The notes: generated from the letters alone by a model not told the origin. A stretch of DNA of 14,415 bases from Mesorhizobium sp. (GCA_019509685.1 JAEKLU010000266.1:1-14415); one strand, 5' to 3'; shown: positions 1-6,036, counted from the first letter of the stretch. A program made the numbers and translations.

Positions 1-152
1 TGCTCGACAAGCGCATGCGTCGCCAGACCGAGCTCCACGCCGACTATGTCGGCTTCGACTGTCCCGATTATTTCGTCGTCGGTTACGGCATGGATGTCGC
101 CCATGCGTTTCGCGAGTTGCCATTTGTCGGTGTCGTGAAGGGCGACGCTTGA
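1..152 (+). CDS. hpt: Hypoxanthine phosphoribosyltransferase, C-terminal end (partial)
   Basis: Only the last 49 residues are in the window; the reading frame begins with a full codon at base 3 and ends with TGA at 150-152. The fragment contains the segment LHADYVGFDCPDYFVVGYG followed by LPFVGVV, the C-terminal signature of bacterial hypoxanthine (guanine) phosphoribosyltransferases, which make IMP or GMP from free bases and PRPP in the cytoplasm. The aromatic/Asp pattern (GFDCPDYFVVGYGMD) is part of the purine-binding and dimer surface in that family. The stop codon is the first three bases of a palindromic repeat (150-202), so the repeat edge sets the end of the protein. The identification is firm despite the short length; the active-site PRPP loop lies outside the window. 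Confidence 0.85.
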   Translation, partial: LDKRMRRQTELHADYVGFDCPDYFVVGYGMDVAHAFRELPFVGVVKGDA

Positions 153-202
153 TGCATGTCGCCCAGAAGTGTGCAGCGGTTCTGGGACAACGACATCATC
201 AA
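150..202 (+). repeat. Palindromic intergenic repeat A, copy 1
   Basis: The outer arms are TGATGCATGTCG (150-161) and CGACAT-CATCA (191-201, one G missing). The inner arms are CCCAGAA (162-168) and TTCTGGG (180-186), with an 11-base loop. Bases 150-196 are identical, 47 of 47, to the reverse complement of 8940-8986; the match then continues through CATCAA after a one-base gap. The first three bases form the hpt stop codon. It resembles the short mosaic repeats scattered between genes in rhizobia. As RNA it would fold into a hairpin directly at the hpt stop, with no U-run after it, so it is more likely an mRNA end structure than a classical terminator. Confidence 0.85.
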
Positions 203-212
203 AACAAAGACT

Positions 213-254
213 TAAAGCGCGTCGCTTGAATCCGCTTCAGCGCGACGCGCTTTA
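213..254. repeat. Palindrome adjoining repeat A (mosaic partner)
   Basis: Perfect 13-base arms, TAAAGCGCGTCGC (213-225) and GCGACGCGCTTTA (242-254), enclose 16 bases that hold a second small stem (TGAA 227-230 with TTCA 236-239). It starts 10 bases after repeat A. The pair spans about 105 bases with two large palindromes, a size and layout like the mosaic elements (RIME) described in rhizobia; identity with a named family was not checked. The second copy of repeat A at 8933-8986 lacks this partner, so the two units are separable. Confidence 0.7.
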
Positions 255-316
255 GACCTCGCAGAACGCGTAAAATTTTCAGAAAACGTCAACGTTTCCC
301 AGCCATGTTCCGCGCC

Positions 317-679
317 ATGGCTAAGCTCCTGATTGTCGAGGACGATGAGTCCGTCCGCACCCTCGCCGCCCGCGCGCTCGAACGCGATGGGCATATGGTC
401 ACGATCGCCACCGACGGCGCGCAAGGATTGGAACTGATCCAACGCGCGGCAGGCGGTTACGATCTGGTGGTGTCCGATATCCGCATGCCGGAGATGGACG
501 GCATCGAGATGGCGACCGCCGCTGCAAGGCAGTTCCCGACGATGAAGATCATGCTGATGACCGGCTATGCCGACCAGCGCGAACGCGCCGAGGAATTGAA
601 CGGCATTATCCGCGATGTCGTGCAGAAGCCGTTCACGCTTGCCGAGATTCGCGCCCGCGTCGGCCGCGTTTTAAACTAA
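317..679 (+). CDS. Single-domain CheY-like response regulator
   Basis: A 120-residue protein made only of a receiver domain. The acidic pocket is E8-D9-D10, the phosphoacceptor is D54 in the strand LVVSDIRMPEMDG, the switch threonine is T82 in LMTGYA, and the conserved lysine is K104 in QKPF. With no output domain it should signal by protein contact, as CheY, DivK or CpdR do. I chose ATG 317 over ATG 305 because MAKLLIVEDD is the usual receiver N-terminus; neither start has a clear ribosome site. A TAAAAT hexamer at 271-276 could be a -10 box, without a good -35. It follows hpt, and its stop codon overlaps that of the convergent transporter gene. CpdR, the adaptor of ClpXP proteolysis, is one candidate, but the region after the switch threonine (GYADQRERAEELNG) does not look like Caulobacter CpdR, so I give no symbol. 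Confidence 0.9.
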   Translation: MAKLLIVEDDESVRTLAARALERDGHMVTIATDGAQGLELIQRAAGGYDLVVSDIRMPEMDGIEMATAAARQFPTMKIMLMTGYADQRERAEELNGIIRDVVQKPFTLAEIRARVGRVLN

Positions 680-1626
680 GCAGCCTCGCCCGTTGCGGCG
701 ACCGTCGATACAGCGCCGCGCCTGCGTTCGTTGTTCAGCGCCAGTAGGCCGGCGCCGATGATCAGCGCCGCGCCCAGCACCGTTGTTTCTCGCGGCACCT
801 CGGCGAAGAACAGGAAGCCCCATAGCGGCGACCACAGGATGCCGGTGTATTCGAAAGTGGCGACCCGGTTGGCCGGCGCCAGCCGGTAGCCCTGCGACAA
901 CAGGATCATGCCGGCGGAGGCGACGAAGCCGCAGGCGGCCATTTTGAGGAAGTCCGGCAGCGCAGGCCAAACCCACGGCCGGACCAGGAATTCGACGCTC
1001 GGATGCGCCGCGTGGGTGATGCCGGCCAGGTGAAAGACGGCGGCGACAGCCACGGCGCCGCTGAGATAGGCGCCGTTCTGGTAGAAGGCCATCACGGTCG
1101 ATGATTCGGTGTCGCCGATACGGCGCGCCATGAGCTGCGAAAAGCCGTAGAGGAAAGCCGAGCCCAACGACAGCAGTGCTGCCCAGTCGAATACGCCGGC
1201 ACCCGGGCGCAGCATCACGAAGACCCCAACCAGGCCGATGAGCACCGTGGCCAGCGTTTTCCATGAGACGCGCTCGCCGAGATAGGGTCCGGCCATCGCC
1301 ATGATCACCAGCGGCGCCATGAAATAGAGCGCCACCGCGTCGGCCAGCGGTAGGGCGGCGATTGCCAGATAATAGACCGTGTAGGACGAGAACTGGATGA
1401 AGGCGCGCAGCGTCAGCATGCCGAATCGTTTCGACAGAACCGCTTTCAGGCCGACATCGGCCTGGACGACGACAATCAGGATCGGCAGCGCGACGATGGC
1501 GCGGATCGCCATGACCTCGGTCACCGGGTAGCCGCCAGACACGGCCTTGACCAGTGGGTCCTGCAGCGAAAAGACGAACACGCCGAGACAGAGGCTCAGG
1601 ATGCCAAGCACTATCCGGTTCTGCAT
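676..1626 (-). CDS. EamA/DMT-family inner-membrane transporter
   Basis: A 316-residue, very hydrophobic protein with about ten membrane segments in two EamA repeats, roughly residues 5-140 and 145-300. The first half has LADAVALYFMAPLVIMAMAGPYLGE near 94-118, and the second has ATFEYTGILWSPLWGFLFF near 256-274; both match the conserved late helices of the drug/metabolite transporter superfamily. A short charged tail (NNERRR) follows the last helix. Members export small metabolites or amino acids; the substrate cannot be read here. The frame stays open much further upstream, but I start at ATG 1626, preceded by a G-rich ribosome site (GGGGGG), because residues beyond it are hydrophilic and encoded by repeats. 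An extended -10 promoter lies just upstream. The stop (676-678) overlaps the stop of the convergent response regulator. The LysR gene beyond the intergenic region may control it. Confidence 0.9.
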   Translation of the reverse strand: MQNRIVLGILSLCLGVFVFSLQDPLVKAVSGGYPVTEVMAIRAIVALPILIVVVQADVGLKAVLSKRFGMLTLRAFIQFSSYTVYYLAIAALPLADAVALYFMAPLVIMAMAGPYLGERVSWKTLATVLIGLVGVFVMLRPGAGVFDWAALLSLGSAFLYGFSQLMARRIGDTESSTVMAFYQNGAYLSGAVAVAAVFHLAGITHAAHPSVEFLVRPWVWPALPDFLKMAACGFVASAGMILLSQGYRLAPANRVATFEYTGILWSPLWGFLFFAEVPRETTVLGAALIIGAGLLALNNERRRGAVSTVAATGEAA

Positions 1627-1656
1627 CAGTATCGGCCCCCCAAGAGCCGTCTTAAC

Positions 1657-1665
1657 ATTATCGCA
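1657..1665 (-). promoter_or_regulatory. Candidate extended -10 promoter of the EamA transporter
   Basis: On the minus strand the string TGC-GATAAT (1665-1657) matches an extended -10 element (TG, one base, then five of six TATAAT positions). It sits 30 bases before ATG 1626, giving a short leader with a G-rich ribosome site. There is no good -35. A small dyad, CGCA-CTT-TGCG (1662-1672 on the plus strand), overlaps the -10 and could be a regulator half-site pair, but its right half merges into the repeat starting at 1672. Confidence 0.35.
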
Positions 1666-1671
1666 CTTTGC

Positions 1672-1715
1672 GCAATTCCGGACGAAAAACCGCGATGCAC
1701 TTTTCCTGGAATTGC
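1672..1715. repeat. Palindromic intergenic repeat B
   Basis: Arms GCAATTCC (1672-1679) and GGAATTGC (1708-1715) surround a core with an A-run and CACTTTTCC. From memory, this arm pair with a GGACG-AAAACCG core is a very common intergenic repeat in rhizobial genomes; not verified by search. It is the first of three palindromic units in tandem between the transporter gene and the candidate small RNA. Confidence 0.6.
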
Positions 1716-1728
1716 TCCCTGGCCCAGA

Positions 1729-1751
1729 ATGACGTTTCGTTGAACCGTCAT
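1729..1751. repeat. Short imperfect palindrome between repeats B and C
   Basis: ATGACG (1729-1734) pairs with CGTCAT (1746-1751), with a partly paired 11-base centre. It lies between repeats B and C and may be a third module of the same mosaic, or part of one of them. Confidence 0.4.
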
Positions 1752-1772
1752 CCTGACCCAACTCTTTGGTTG

Positions 1773-1842
1773 GAGCATGATCTTGTCCGAAAACCGGTAC
1801 CCACTTTCCGCTGACGCGGTCCTTCGGTTCGGGATCATGCTC
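1773..1842. repeat. Palindromic intergenic repeat C
   Basis: Ten-base perfect arms, GAGCATGATC (1773-1782) and GATCATGCTC (1833-1842), with inner pairing CCGAA-aACCG against CGGTTCGG. The arm and the AAAACCGGTACCCACTTT core are, from memory, among the most abundant intergenic repeats of rhizobia. The centre (CGCTGACGCGGTCC, about 1809-1822) seems longer than in the short form of this element. It ends three bases before the T-run of the small RNA terminator. Confidence 0.7.
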
Positions 1843-1844
1843 GT

Positions 1845-1878
1845 AAAAAGAACCCGCTACCATTTTCAGGCAGCGGGT
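1845..1878 (-). terminator. Intrinsic terminator of the candidate small RNA
   Basis: On the minus strand ACCCGCUGCC (1878-1869) pairs with GGUAGCGGGU (1861-1852). This is a 10-base stem with one G-U pair and a 7-base loop, followed at once by UCUUUUU (1851-1845). This is the best rho-independent terminator in the window. The nearest minus-strand gene upstream starts at 3304, so a dedicated short transcript is the simplest reason for it. Confidence 0.7.
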
Positions 1879-1938
1879 ATCGAGTGAGGACTCTTCGATT
1901 GGTCCGCGGCCGATTTCGCGGCCGCATATCCAATGGGT
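1845..1938 (-). ncRNA. Candidate small RNA, divergent from lysR
   Basis: A transcript of about 94 bases is suggested by a promoter, ordered hairpins and an intrinsic terminator, with no gene on this strand for which the terminator would be needed. Reading 5' to 3': stem 1 has ATTGG (1934-1930) pairing CCAAT (1902-1898) around a perfect inner stem GCGGCCG (1925-1919) / CGGCCGC (1912-1906) with loop CGAAAT. Stem 2 is a weak 4-base stem, GAGT/ACTC (1893-1882), with loop CCUC, a sequence able to pair with Shine-Dalgarno sites. Stem 3 is the terminator (1878-1852) followed by U-rich bases. It lies 218 bases upstream of the transporter start, and its promoter overlaps that of the divergent lysR. 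A 30-codon frame beginning at 1927 runs through the terminator and looks incidental. The family is unknown to me; the rhizobial alpha-r families are possible. The start site is estimated from the -10 position. Confidence 0.5.
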
Positions 1939-1944
1939 ATGGCG

Positions 1945-1973
1945 ACTATCCTGCGGCGTTTGACATGTTGCAA
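1945..1973 (-). promoter_or_regulatory. Candidate sigma-70 promoter of the small RNA
   Basis: On the minus strand TTGCAA (1973-1968) and GATAGT (1950-1945) are 17 bases apart, each matching four of six consensus positions. The predicted start is near 1938-1940, just before stem 1. The -35 box overlaps the spacer of the lysR promoter on the other strand. Confidence 0.4.
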
Positions 1974-1988
1974 ACGAATTGGAATGAT
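1960..1988 (+). promoter_or_regulatory. Candidate sigma-70 promoter of lysR
   Basis: A perfect -35 box TTGACA (1960-1965) is followed after 17 bases by AATGAT (1983-1988, four of six positions). The expected start near 1995 leaves a leader of about 15-25 bases before the LysR start codon. The -35 region overlaps that of the divergent small RNA promoter, so one bound regulator could govern both. Confidence 0.45.
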
Positions 1989-2008
1989 GCCAGCAATCAG
2001 AAATTCTT

Positions 2009-2905
2009 ATGGCGGCATCAATGAAACCCGTGCTCGACAGCGACCTCCTGCGCACCTTCGTGGCGGTGGCCGAAACCGGCAATTTCACGCGCGCCGCCGA
2101 AAAGGCGGGGCGCACTCAGTCCGCCGTCTCCATGCAGATGAGGAAGCTGGAGGATATGGTCGGCGACAGCCTGTTCGAGCGCGGTTCGCGCGGCGTGGCG
2201 CTGACGCGTCGTGGCGGCGAACTGATCGCCAATGCGCGCCGCATCGTCTCGCTGCTGGACGAGACCGCCGCCTCGCTGGTGGCGCCGCCGCTCGGCGGAC
2301 TGGTGCGCATCGGCATTCCGGCGGAGTATGGCCGGTCGATCCTGTCGCGGGCGCTCGGTGAGTTTGCCAAGCGCCATCCGCGCGTCGAAGTCACGGTGCG
2401 CTACGCGCATTCGGACTCGCAGGTGAGGGCGCTCGCGGCGGGCGAACTCGACCTTGCCGTGGTGTTCGAGTGGGAAGGTTTTTCGGGCGGCGAAGTGCTG
2501 ATGCATGACCCCACCGTCTGGGTGACATCGACGCTGCATCATATGCATGAGGAGAGGCCGGTGCCGATCGCGCTTTACAGCCGCAACGGCTGGTGTCGCG
2601 ACTTCGCCATCAAGTCGCTGCAGCAGCGCGGGCTCGACTATCGCGTCGCCTATACCAGCGACACCAATGGCGGCCTGACGCTCGCCGTCACCTCGGGCCT
2701 GGCGATCGCGCCGATCTCGCGCAGCAACATTCCGTCGGACTGCCGCGAACTGACCGCCACCGACGGCTTCGGCAACATCGATTCGTCCAATGTCGTGCTG
2801 CACCGAAATCCGTTGGCGACCGGCGAGGCGATCGACGGCATGGAAAACGCGATCCGCGACGCGTTTACCCTGACCAGGCAGGCGCCGGCTGCGGCTGATC
2901 TTTGA
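2009..2905 (+). CDS. LysR-family transcriptional regulator
   Basis: A 298-residue protein of normal LysR length. The N-terminal winged helix-turn-helix spans about residues 10-70: LLRTFVAVAETGNFTRAAE, then TQSAVSMQMRKLEDMVGDSLFER and the wing RGVALTRRGG. A linker helix follows, and then a substrate-binding effector domain (about 95-285) starting at LGGLVRIGIPAEYG and holding DLAVVFEW, VAYTSDTNGG and VTSGLAIAPISRSN. Members are usually activated by a small ligand and often control a divergent neighbour. The divergent transcription unit nearest to it is the candidate small RNA; the EamA transporter is the next. ATG 2009 is taken as start; ATG 2021, which has GGCGGC upstream at a suitable distance and begins MKPVLDSDLL, is equally plausible. 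The ligand cannot be inferred. Confidence 0.92.
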   Translation: MAASMKPVLDSDLLRTFVAVAETGNFTRAAEKAGRTQSAVSMQMRKLEDMVGDSLFERGSRGVALTRRGGELIANARRIVSLLDETAASLVAPPLGGLVRIGIPAEYGRSILSRALGEFAKRHPRVEVTVRYAHSDSQVRALAAGELDLAVVFEWEGFSGGEVLMHDPTVWVTSTLHHMHEERPVPIALYSRNGWCRDFAIKSLQQRGLDYRVAYTSDTNGGLTLAVTSGLAIAPISRSNIPSDCRELTATDGFGNIDSSNVVLHRNPLATGEAIDGMENAIRDAFTLTRQAPAAADL

Positions 2906-2922
2906 AGTCCGGGAACTGCGTC

Positions 2923-2943
2923 TGCCGGCCTATCGCTCCGGCA
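2923..2943. terminator. Hairpin between lysR and the convergent glyoxalase gene
   Basis: TGCCGG (2923-2928) and CCGGCA (2938-2943) form a 6-base stem with a 9-base loop that contains the glyoxalase gene stop codon (2930-2932, complement). There is no U-run on either strand. It is the only structure in the 24-base gap between the two genes, so a two-way terminator is possible but weak. Confidence 0.25.
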
Positions 2944-3304
2944 TGTCCTCGTGGAAAGTCAGCCGATTGCCGAACGGGTCGCCGACCGTGACTTCCCAGG
3001 TCCGCCAGGGCGTCTCTTCCAATCCCGGTCCGGCGTAGCGGTATTTCTTCGCCGTCAGTTCGCGATGCAGCGCCGCGATGTCGGCGACCTCGACGCGAAT
3101 GTGGGCGCCCGGCGAGCCGTCGCCATGGTGCTCGCTCAGATGCAATTCGCAGCCGTCGCGCGCGATGCCCATGTAAAGCGGCGCATTGTCGTGGAAGCGG
3201 TGTTCGAAGCGGGGGGCGAAGCCGAGGAAGTCGAGATAGAATTCCCGCGCCTTGGCGATGTCGAACATGCGCAGGATCGGCGTGACGGTTCCAAGCTTCG
3301 GCAT
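2930..3304 (-). CDS. Glyoxalase/bleomycin-resistance superfamily protein
   Basis: A 124-residue protein with a vicinal-oxygen-chelate fold. It starts with VTPILRMFDIAKAREFYLDFLGF, the first beta-alpha module, followed by PLYMGIARDGCELHLSEHHGDGSPG, HIRVEVADIAALHREL and the closing VGDPFGNRLTFHED. The pattern matches the small glyoxalase-superfamily proteins that often carry a bleomycin-resistance label, whose real substrates are mostly unknown. The frame extends to a TTG at 3322, but I prefer ATG 3304, where the homologous region begins (MPKLGTVTPILR). It lies 34 bases after the stop of the DUF4175 gene on the same strand, so it may be the last gene of that operon. Enzyme activity is not shown by sequence alone; a binding or metal-dependent role fits equally. 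Confidence 0.88.
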   Translation of the reverse strand: MPKLGTVTPILRMFDIAKAREFYLDFLGFAPRFEHRFHDNAPLYMGIARDGCELHLSEHHGDGSPGAHIRVEVADIAALHRELTAKKYRYAGPGLEETPWRTWEVTVGDPFGNRLTFHEDMPER

Positions 3305-3338
3305 GGCGCGGTTGCGATCCAAAAGTGATAGGGGCCGG

Positions 3339-5921
3339 CTATTTGAGTTCCAGCAGCCTTTCGAGGTAGCTGCGCTCGATATCCGGGCTCAAGGAGTTGC
3401 CGAGCCGTTTGCGGATCGCATCGAGAATCTGGCGGGCGCGTTGCACATCGATCTCGTCGGGAACCTTGACCGAGGTGCCGTCATCGGGGCCGTTGGTGGC
3501 GCGTGGCCGGCCGAGCGGATCGCGATCGGCATCCTGCTTGCGGCCGCCCTGTTCGCTGCCGCCCTGATCGCCCTGCATGGCCTGCATCTGCTTCATCATG
3601 TCCTTGGCGCCGCGGCGCAACGCCTCCAGCGCCCGGCCCTGATGGCCAACCGCCTGATCGCCATCGCCTTCGCCCAGCGACCGTTCGGCATTGCCCATTG
3701 ACTTGCCGGCGTCGCCGAACCCTTCGTTCGGCTCCATGCCCATGCCTTCGAGGCCTTTCTTCAGCTGGTCGAGCTCGCTCTGCAACTGGCCCTGGCCCTC
3801 CTGCATCTGCTTCAGCGCATCGGCGAGGTCCTTCGAAGACATTTTCGGCCGTCCCAGCGGATCGCGATCCTGGCCGGGACCGGGCTTCTGCCCGTCCTGC
3901 GACTGGCCCTGGTCGCCGTCCTCGCCAAGCTGTTGCTCGCCATTCTCGCGTTCGCCCCGCTGCATCTGGTCGAGACGGAAAGTGTCGTTCATCATTTCCT
4001 GCTGGCGGCGCATGATGTCGCCCAGCTTGTCCATCTGCTGGCGCATCTGGCTGTCCTTCTCGCCACCCTGCTGCTGGCGGCCGGCCTGCAAATTGTTCAT
4101 CATGTCCTGCAATTCGGAGAGAAGCTGCTGGGCCTTGTCGCGATCGCCGGATTTGGCGAGGTTCTCGATCTGGTCCATCATGCGATCGATGTCGCTCTGG
4201 CGCAGCTCGCGGCCATTCTGCTGCATCTGCGGCGCATTCGGGTTCTGCTCGGCGCGCTGGGCGAATTCCTGCAGGAACTGGTTCATCGCCTCGCGCAGTT
4301 CCTTCATCGCCTTTTCGATCTCCTGGTCGCTGGCGCCGTTCTTGATGGCGTCCTGCAGCGCCTGCTGCGCCTGGCGCAGCCGGCGCTCGGCGGCCGACAG
4401 ATTGCCCTCCTCGATGCCGAGCGCGATCTCCCAGAGATAGGACACGACGTTGCGCAGCTGATCGTCGGTCTCGGAAAGCTTCAGCCGGCTCCTCGCGCTC
4501 ATGATGGCGAGGTAGTTCGACATGTTGCTGAACGTGTCCTCGGGGCGCAGCGTGATGGCGTCGATCAGGTCGAGCGCGCGCGGCTTGGCGTTGGTATCAA
4601 GCGCAATCAGGCGGCGCTGCTCGAGCACGGCGCGCGCCAGCGGATTGGCGAAAGGCCGCTCAGGCATGACAAGCGTCTTGATGTCGCTGGTCGCGGTGTG
4701 CCCGGCATCGTCGGTAACGCTGAGCGTCAGCTTGATCTTGCTGCCGGCCCAGACATGTTCGGTCAGGTCCTTGGTCGTCTTGGCCGCGGTCGTCTTACCG
4801 CCACGGCGCGGCAGCGTCAGCGGCATTTCGGGTGGACCATAGAGCGGATGCGCGTTGGCCGCAGGCGGATCGAGCAGCTCGAAAACGGCTTTTGCCGAGG
4901 CCGCGCCATAATCGTCGTCGATCTGGTAGTTGAGCTCGATGGCGCCGTTGACGGCGCGCTTCGGCTCGCCGACGAAACGGATCGTCGGCGGCTTGTCGGC
5001 GATGACGGCGAAGGCCCAATGGCCGAGATCTTGCTCGCCGGATTTCAGCGTCAGCGTGCCGTTGGTGTTCAGCTTGCCGGTGAATTGCCGAAGCTTGGGC
5101 GCGGTCTGGCTCGCCGGGGCCGGACCTTTGGCCGCGGCCGGGTCGATGGCGCGGGCATTGCCGTCAATTTCGGCGTAGCTCAGCGTCTCCTCGCCGGTCC
5201 CGCCGGTGACGCGCAGCGAGACGTCGCTGCCTTGCGGAACGCTGAAGGTTTGAGCGGCCTGGCTGGCGTCCGCCGTCAAAAACAACGGCGGCTTGCCGGT
5301 GTAGGTGGGCGGCGTAACCCAGGCATCGATGCGCGGCGGCACGGCGTCGCGCACCGCGCGGGCGATGAAGCCATCGCTGATCCTGCCGCCAAAGGGTCCG
5401 TAGGAGAAGGCAAAGGCCGTGACGAGCAAAAGCCCGGCCAAGGCGCGCAAGCCCCAGCGATCATAATCCGGCACGCGGGTGCGCGGCTTGCCGGGGCCCA
5501 GGCTTGAGAGCTTCTCGGCCATGCGCTTCTGGTGTTCGCGCCACAGCGCCTGCGAGAAGATGCTGTCGGCGCCGCTCGGCCGGTCGGTTTGCACCTGCAC
5601 CGGGCTGTGCAGCAATTCATTGGCGGCTTCGATGCGCCGGTCGACCTCTGCGGCCGACGGCATGCGGAAGAAGCGCGACGGATAGAGGGCCGCGAGCGCC
5701 GACAGCGCGAACAGGACCAGCAGGCCGACGCGCGCCGCCTCGGGCAGGCGCGGGAAGAGGCCGAACCAGGACAGGCTGAAGAACAGGCTGGCGACGATCA
5801 GCAGCGGCAGGAGCAAAGGCCAGCCGCGCTCGAAGATCATCGAGGCCCGTGTTGCCAGCCGGCTGAGCGCCAGGCGCCCGGCCAGGCCGCGTTCACCGCC
5901 GGAAGTGGGTCGTTGCGTCAT
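3339..5921 (-). CDS. TIGR02302-type DUF4175 membrane protein of unknown function
   Basis: An 860-residue protein, about the usual length of the alphaproteobacterial TIGR02302/DUF4175 family. Three membrane helices lie near residues 34-56, 63-81 and 156-175. A large middle section follows, beginning RIDAWVTPPTYTGKPP and carrying beta-rich segments (for example IDDDYGAASAKAVFEL), probably periplasmic. From about residue 560 to the end it is helical and rich in Gln, Met, Glu and Lys, with coiled-coil character and two copies of RDPLGRP (686-692 and 800-806). The frame runs open to 6236, but ATG 5921 is chosen because AGGAAGG stands just before it and the first helix follows at a normal distance. 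The function is unknown; the design suggests an anchored envelope scaffold. It lies downstream of the dehydratase gene and upstream of the glyoxalase gene on the same strand. Confidence 0.9.
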   Translation of the reverse strand: MTQRPTSGGERGLAGRLALSRLATRASMIFERGWPLLLPLLIVASLFFSLSWFGLFPRLPEAARVGLLVLFALSALAALYPSRFFRMPSAAEVDRRIEAANELLHSPVQVQTDRPSGADSIFSQALWREHQKRMAEKLSSLGPGKPRTRVPDYDRWGLRALAGLLLVTAFAFSYGPFGGRISDGFIARAVRDAVPPRIDAWVTPPTYTGKPPLFLTADASQAAQTFSVPQGSDVSLRVTGGTGEETLSYAEIDGNARAIDPAAAKGPAPASQTAPKLRQFTGKLNTNGTLTLKSGEQDLGHWAFAVIADKPPTIRFVGEPKRAVNGAIELNYQIDDDYGAASAKAVFELLDPPAANAHPLYGPPEMPLTLPRRGGKTTAAKTTKDLTEHVWAGSKIKLTLSVTDDAGHTATSDIKTLVMPERPFANPLARAVLEQRRLIALDTNAKPRALDLIDAITLRPEDTFSNMSNYLAIMSARSRLKLSETDDQLRNVVSYLWEIALGIEEGNLSAAERRLRQAQQALQDAIKNGASDQEIEKAMKELREAMNQFLQEFAQRAEQNPNAPQMQQNGRELRQSDIDRMMDQIENLAKSGDRDKAQQLLSELQDMMNNLQAGRQQQGGEKDSQMRQQMDKLGDIMRRQQEMMNDTFRLDQMQRGERENGEQQLGEDGDQGQSQDGQKPGPGQDRDPLGRPKMSSKDLADALKQMQEGQGQLQSELDQLKKGLEGMGMEPNEGFGDAGKSMGNAERSLGEGDGDQAVGHQGRALEALRRGAKDMMKQMQAMQGDQGGSEQGGRKQDADRDPLGRPRATNGPDDGTSVKVPDEIDVQRARQILDAIRKRLGNSLSPDIERSYLERLLELK

Positions 5922-6016
5922 CGGCCCTTCCTGCCCGGGCAGGAATAGCCCGGACGTCACGACGGAAAGAATATCAGCAAACACGGCAAAGGCGAGGCGC
6001 GTTCCGAAATCGTGAA

Positions 6017-6028
6017 GGGCCGAGGCCC
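6017..6028 (-). terminator. Small GC hairpin after the dehydratase gene
   Basis: GGGCC and GGCCC (6017-6028) form a tight self-complementary stem 9 bases past the dehydratase stop, followed on the minus strand by TTCACG. It is too short, and without a U-run, to count as a firm terminator. The 115-base gap it occupies could still separate the dehydratase from the DUF4175 gene. Confidence 0.2.
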
Positions 6029-6036
6029 GGTTATGA

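Noticed and set aside
290..297. Small dyad AAACGT-CA-ACGTTT before the response regulator gene (about 284-297)
   Set aside because: Only 6-base arms and no promoter context; likely chance.
317..679. Naming the response regulator cpdR
   Set aside because: Length and single-domain form fit, but the region between the switch threonine and the conserved lysine differs from known CpdR proteins as I remember them.
1662..1672. CGCA-CTT-TGCG dyad as a firm LysR binding site at the transporter
   Set aside because: It overlaps the -10 box and half of it belongs to the border of repeat B, so a chance match cannot be excluded; kept only as a remark under the promoter.
1626..1838. A 70-codon minus-strand frame ending at the transporter start region
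   Set aside because: It is made almost wholly of repeat B and C sequence, which gives similar artefact frames wherever these repeats occur.
1835..1927. A 30-codon minus-strand frame inside the candidate small RNA
   Set aside because: It starts with a weak ribosome site, is Arg-rich because of the GC stem, and runs through the terminator, so the transcript would end before its stop codon.
1627..2115. N-terminal extension of the transporter frame up to 2115
   Set aside because: The extra residues are hydrophilic, are read through repeats, the small RNA region and the start of lysR, and the ATG at 1626 has a good ribosome site and the first membrane helix just after it.
3933..5507. Open frame of 524 codons on the plus strand opposite the DUF4175 gene
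   Set aside because: It is the complement of a well-supported gene; the translation is Arg/Gly/Ala/Leu-rich with no motifs, and high GC alone keeps antisense frames open.
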